This document shows positions 5,899-7,096 of a stretch of DNA of 7,096 nt, in pieces; positions within the stretch are counted from its first letter, which is position 1, and each line of letters starts with the position of its first letter. The translations under genes and the position numbers were made by a program. The stretch lies in contig CALBXN010000172.1 in NCBI GenBank assembly GCA_937890485.1, positions 1 through 7,096 on the forward strand, read 5' to 3'. Source of the stretch: an uncultured Treponema sp. (GTDB taxonomy: Bacteria; Spirochaetota; Spirochaetia; Treponematales; Treponemataceae). The notes beneath the pieces were generated by a model. That model did not search any database. It saw only the letters and a list, made by a program, of their open reading frames with translations, and had not been told where the DNA came from.

Positions 5899-6813
5899 CT
5901 ATACCATGTTTTGAAACTTTTCTGCCAAATCTTTCAAGTTCCAAACTGGAAAAACGATATATGTAATCCGCTTCAATATAGGATTATTTTCAATATCTAT
6001 TTTATCATTATCATATTGCTTATATCTGTCTGCTATTACTCTTTCTATCTGAGCTTTTATATCTTCTTCACTTTCAAGTTCTAACTGAGTCACTTCATTA
6101 TAAGTAATTATGCTAACTAATTGAATTTCTACCTTTGCAAGCGTATTATTCAGATATTGCTCTGCAACCTCATTCATTTCTACATCCAAAAAATCTTCAT
6201 GTACATAAAGATTTAATTCACTTCTGTGTTTCTTATATGTATTAATAATGCTTTCTAATGCGTCAGAAAATGCTTCTACAAATTTATATTTACTAGTGTA
6301 AGTTTTAGCTTCACCTAACACCAAAATATTCTTTCCATTTTCAATTTTATAGTGAATTGCATCCGCACCAAATCTTTCGTGTTCTGAAGATGTTGTAATA
6401 TTCATCTTACGTAATAATGGAACTGCTTTCATACATCTTTGAATAAAATGGAATAGTAATAATTCTCCCATTTGCCCTTGGATAAGTAATTTATCGCTAT
6501 TATGATTTGCGCGGAATTTCATCTTTGCCTTTCTACCCACCTCTTGTGCGGCTGCTGCTTCTGACTTTCCGTTGTTCATTGCCTTTTGCTTCAATTCAGA
6601 AAATTTTTCAGAACTATATATCCAATCAACAATCGAATCTATTAATTCTTCTAAAAACTCTTCTCGAAGTTCATTAATGTCTTGATACTCAATATAAGCT
6701 CCAATATGCTCTTTATCATTTGGAAGAATATCATATTTTTGAGTGACAATATGCACCTTCCTAAACAATGCATCATTTTGTATTAACTTCTTTAATATGT
6801 TCTTTTCTTCCAT
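5899..6813 (-). CDS. hamA: HamA-like DUF1837 nuclease, effector of a Hachiman-type anti-phage system
   Basis: The 304-residue cytoplasmic protein matches the DUF1837/HamA pattern as I know it. A helical N-terminal part is followed by a PD-(D/E)XK-like core: QGQMGELLLFHFIQR (112-126, with Glu117), SSEHERFGADAIHY (142-155, with Asp151) and LVLGEAKTY (164-172, the E-x-K pair Glu168/Lys170). The candidate catalytic residues are all present and the length is normal for the family. In Hachiman systems HamA is a DNA-cleaving effector controlled by the helicase HamB encoded next to it. Here the neighbour downstream is only half a HamB. The ATG at 6811-6813 has a weak Shine-Dalgarno, GTGAG (6823-6827), nine bases upstream. 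No promoter or terminator was seen between the toxin remnant and this gene, so transcription probably comes from the antitoxin promoter outside the window. A different DUF1837-containing system is possible. Confidence 0.8.
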   Translation of the reverse strand: MEEKNILKKLIQNDALFRKVHIVTQKYDILPNDKEHIGAYIEYQDINELREEFLEELIDSIVDWIYSSEKFSELKQKAMNNGKSEAAAAQEVGRKAKMKFRANHNSDKLLIQGQMGELLLFHFIQRCMKAVPLLRKMNITTSSEHERFGADAIHYKIENGKNILVLGEAKTYTSKYKFVEAFSDALESIINTYKKHRSELNLYVHEDFLDVEMNEVAEQYLNNTLAKVEIQLVSIITYNEVTQLELESEEDIKAQIERVIADRYKQYDNDKIDIENNPILKRITYIVFPVWNLKDLAEKFQNMV

Positions 6814-6854
6814 TAAACTGCACTCACTTTCTCATATAGTTGTAATCCATATTT

Positions 6855-6929
6855 TTACTTATTTCTTAGCAATTGGGTCTGCCATTCAAGGTATTCTTCC
6901 CAAGCGCGTTCATCCCAAAGTATCTTCAT
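6855..6929 (-). pseudogene. yoeB: Truncated YoeB/Txe-family toxin (24 residues)
   Basis: The short frame begins MKILWDERAWEEYLEWQTQ, the characteristic N-terminus of YoeB mRNA interferases, and stops at residue 24 after LLRNK. Full-length family members have about 85 residues. The central and C-terminal parts with the catalytic residues are therefore missing, and none of the three frames between here and hamA restores them. It starts three bases after the antitoxin stop, with AGAGG eight bases upstream, the normal toxin-antitoxin arrangement. The truncation point, about 50-60 bases before hamA, looks like a recombination boundary. Confidence 0.8.
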
Positions 6930-6932
6930 CCA

Positions 6933-7096
6933 TTAGTCCTCTATCAATTCATGTTCAACAAGAACTGCTTTCCCTGATTCAATATCTTCTACTACCTTTT
7001 TCAAATATGTCATATTGCTTTCGGAATAAAATGGATCTACCGATACATCAAAAGGAATTCTTTTTTCTCTTGTCATCTTTTTTGCAAATATCGTAA
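6933..7096 (-). CDS. RelB/DinJ-family antitoxin, C-terminal 53 residues (cut by right edge)
   Basis: Reading the minus strand open from the window edge gives TIFAKKMTREKRIPFDVSVD and then PFYSESNMTYL, ending GKAVLVEHELIED before TAA (6933-6935). The FAKK..REKRIPF stretch is the end of the ribbon-helix-helix domain of RelB/DinJ antitoxins. The DPFYSESNM...EHELIE tail is the toxin-neutralising part of antitoxins paired with YoeB-type toxins. The N-terminus lies outside the window, so this is a partial view, not a damaged gene. Such antitoxins bind their own promoter, so this protein may still control the downstream operon although its toxin is broken. Confidence 0.85.
   Translation of the reverse strand, partial: TIFAKKMTREKRIPFDVSVDPFYSESNMTYLKKVVEDIESGKAVLVEHELIED

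Noticed and set aside
6855..6929. Toxin frame interrupted only by a frameshift
   Set aside because: Translating all three frames from the break to hamA gives stops and no match to the YoeB middle or C-terminus, so sequence is missing rather than shifted.
6743..7096. Plus-strand open frame of 117 codons running off the right edge
   Set aside because: It is antisense to hamA, the toxin remnant and the antitoxin, all of which have recognisable family motifs on the minus strand.
1..7096. tRNA, rRNA, CRISPR array, insertion sequence or phage attachment site
   Set aside because: No tRNA-like cloverleaf, regularly spaced repeat, transposase frame or flanking direct repeat was found on reading both strands.

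Overview
The window is AT-rich (roughly 30% G+C by eye). A relaxed lipoprotein signal, a DesK/NarL-type two-component pair, an ECF-S-like membrane protein and the codon style suggest a host-associated spirochaete, most likely Treponema-like. That assignment is an inference from gene style, not a database match.

The left third is housekeeping. It holds the N-terminal 287 codons of purH (minus strand, cut by the left edge) and a divergently transcribed small lipoprotein. Each has a recognisable sigma70-type promoter and a Shine-Dalgarno sequence. The lipoprotein mRNA has a foldable leader and ends in a strong intrinsic terminator.

The middle (1529-4059) is a sensory cassette: a membrane histidine kinase (minus), a small polytopic membrane protein resembling an ECF-transporter S component (plus), and a NarL/LuxR-type response regulator (minus). 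The membrane gene lies between kinase and regulator on the opposite strand. All three genes lack a Shine-Dalgarno sequence and carry a -10 box right against the start codon, so all three are probably leaderless or nearly so. The membrane gene also carries a run of nine G near its 3' end, a candidate slippage site.

The right part (4142-7096, all minus strand) is a mosaic defence island. In transcription order it contains the C-terminal end of a RelB/DinJ-family antitoxin (cut by the right edge), a YoeB-family toxin truncated to 24 residues, an intact HamA-like DUF1837 nuclease (the Hachiman anti-phage effector), and a 579-residue chimera. The first ~264 residues of the chimera are the N-terminal half of the Hachiman helicase HamB (Q motif, motif I PTSAGKS, Ia, Ib, motif II DEIQN). 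The remainder is the C-terminal part of an AAA_14/DUF4143 ATPase. The join falls on the Walker B/motif II segment DEIQNI. The second helicase lobe is missing, although the reading frame, ribosome site and terminator are intact.

The chimera is the most unusual item. It is either a new regulator wired to a Hachiman nuclease or a recent recombination product. Strand composition, counted by hand, changes between the two halves of the gene, and the HamB half matches hamA. A truncated toxin at one end of hamA-hamB' and a spliced helicase at the other suggest that both ends of the Hachiman segment are recombination boundaries.
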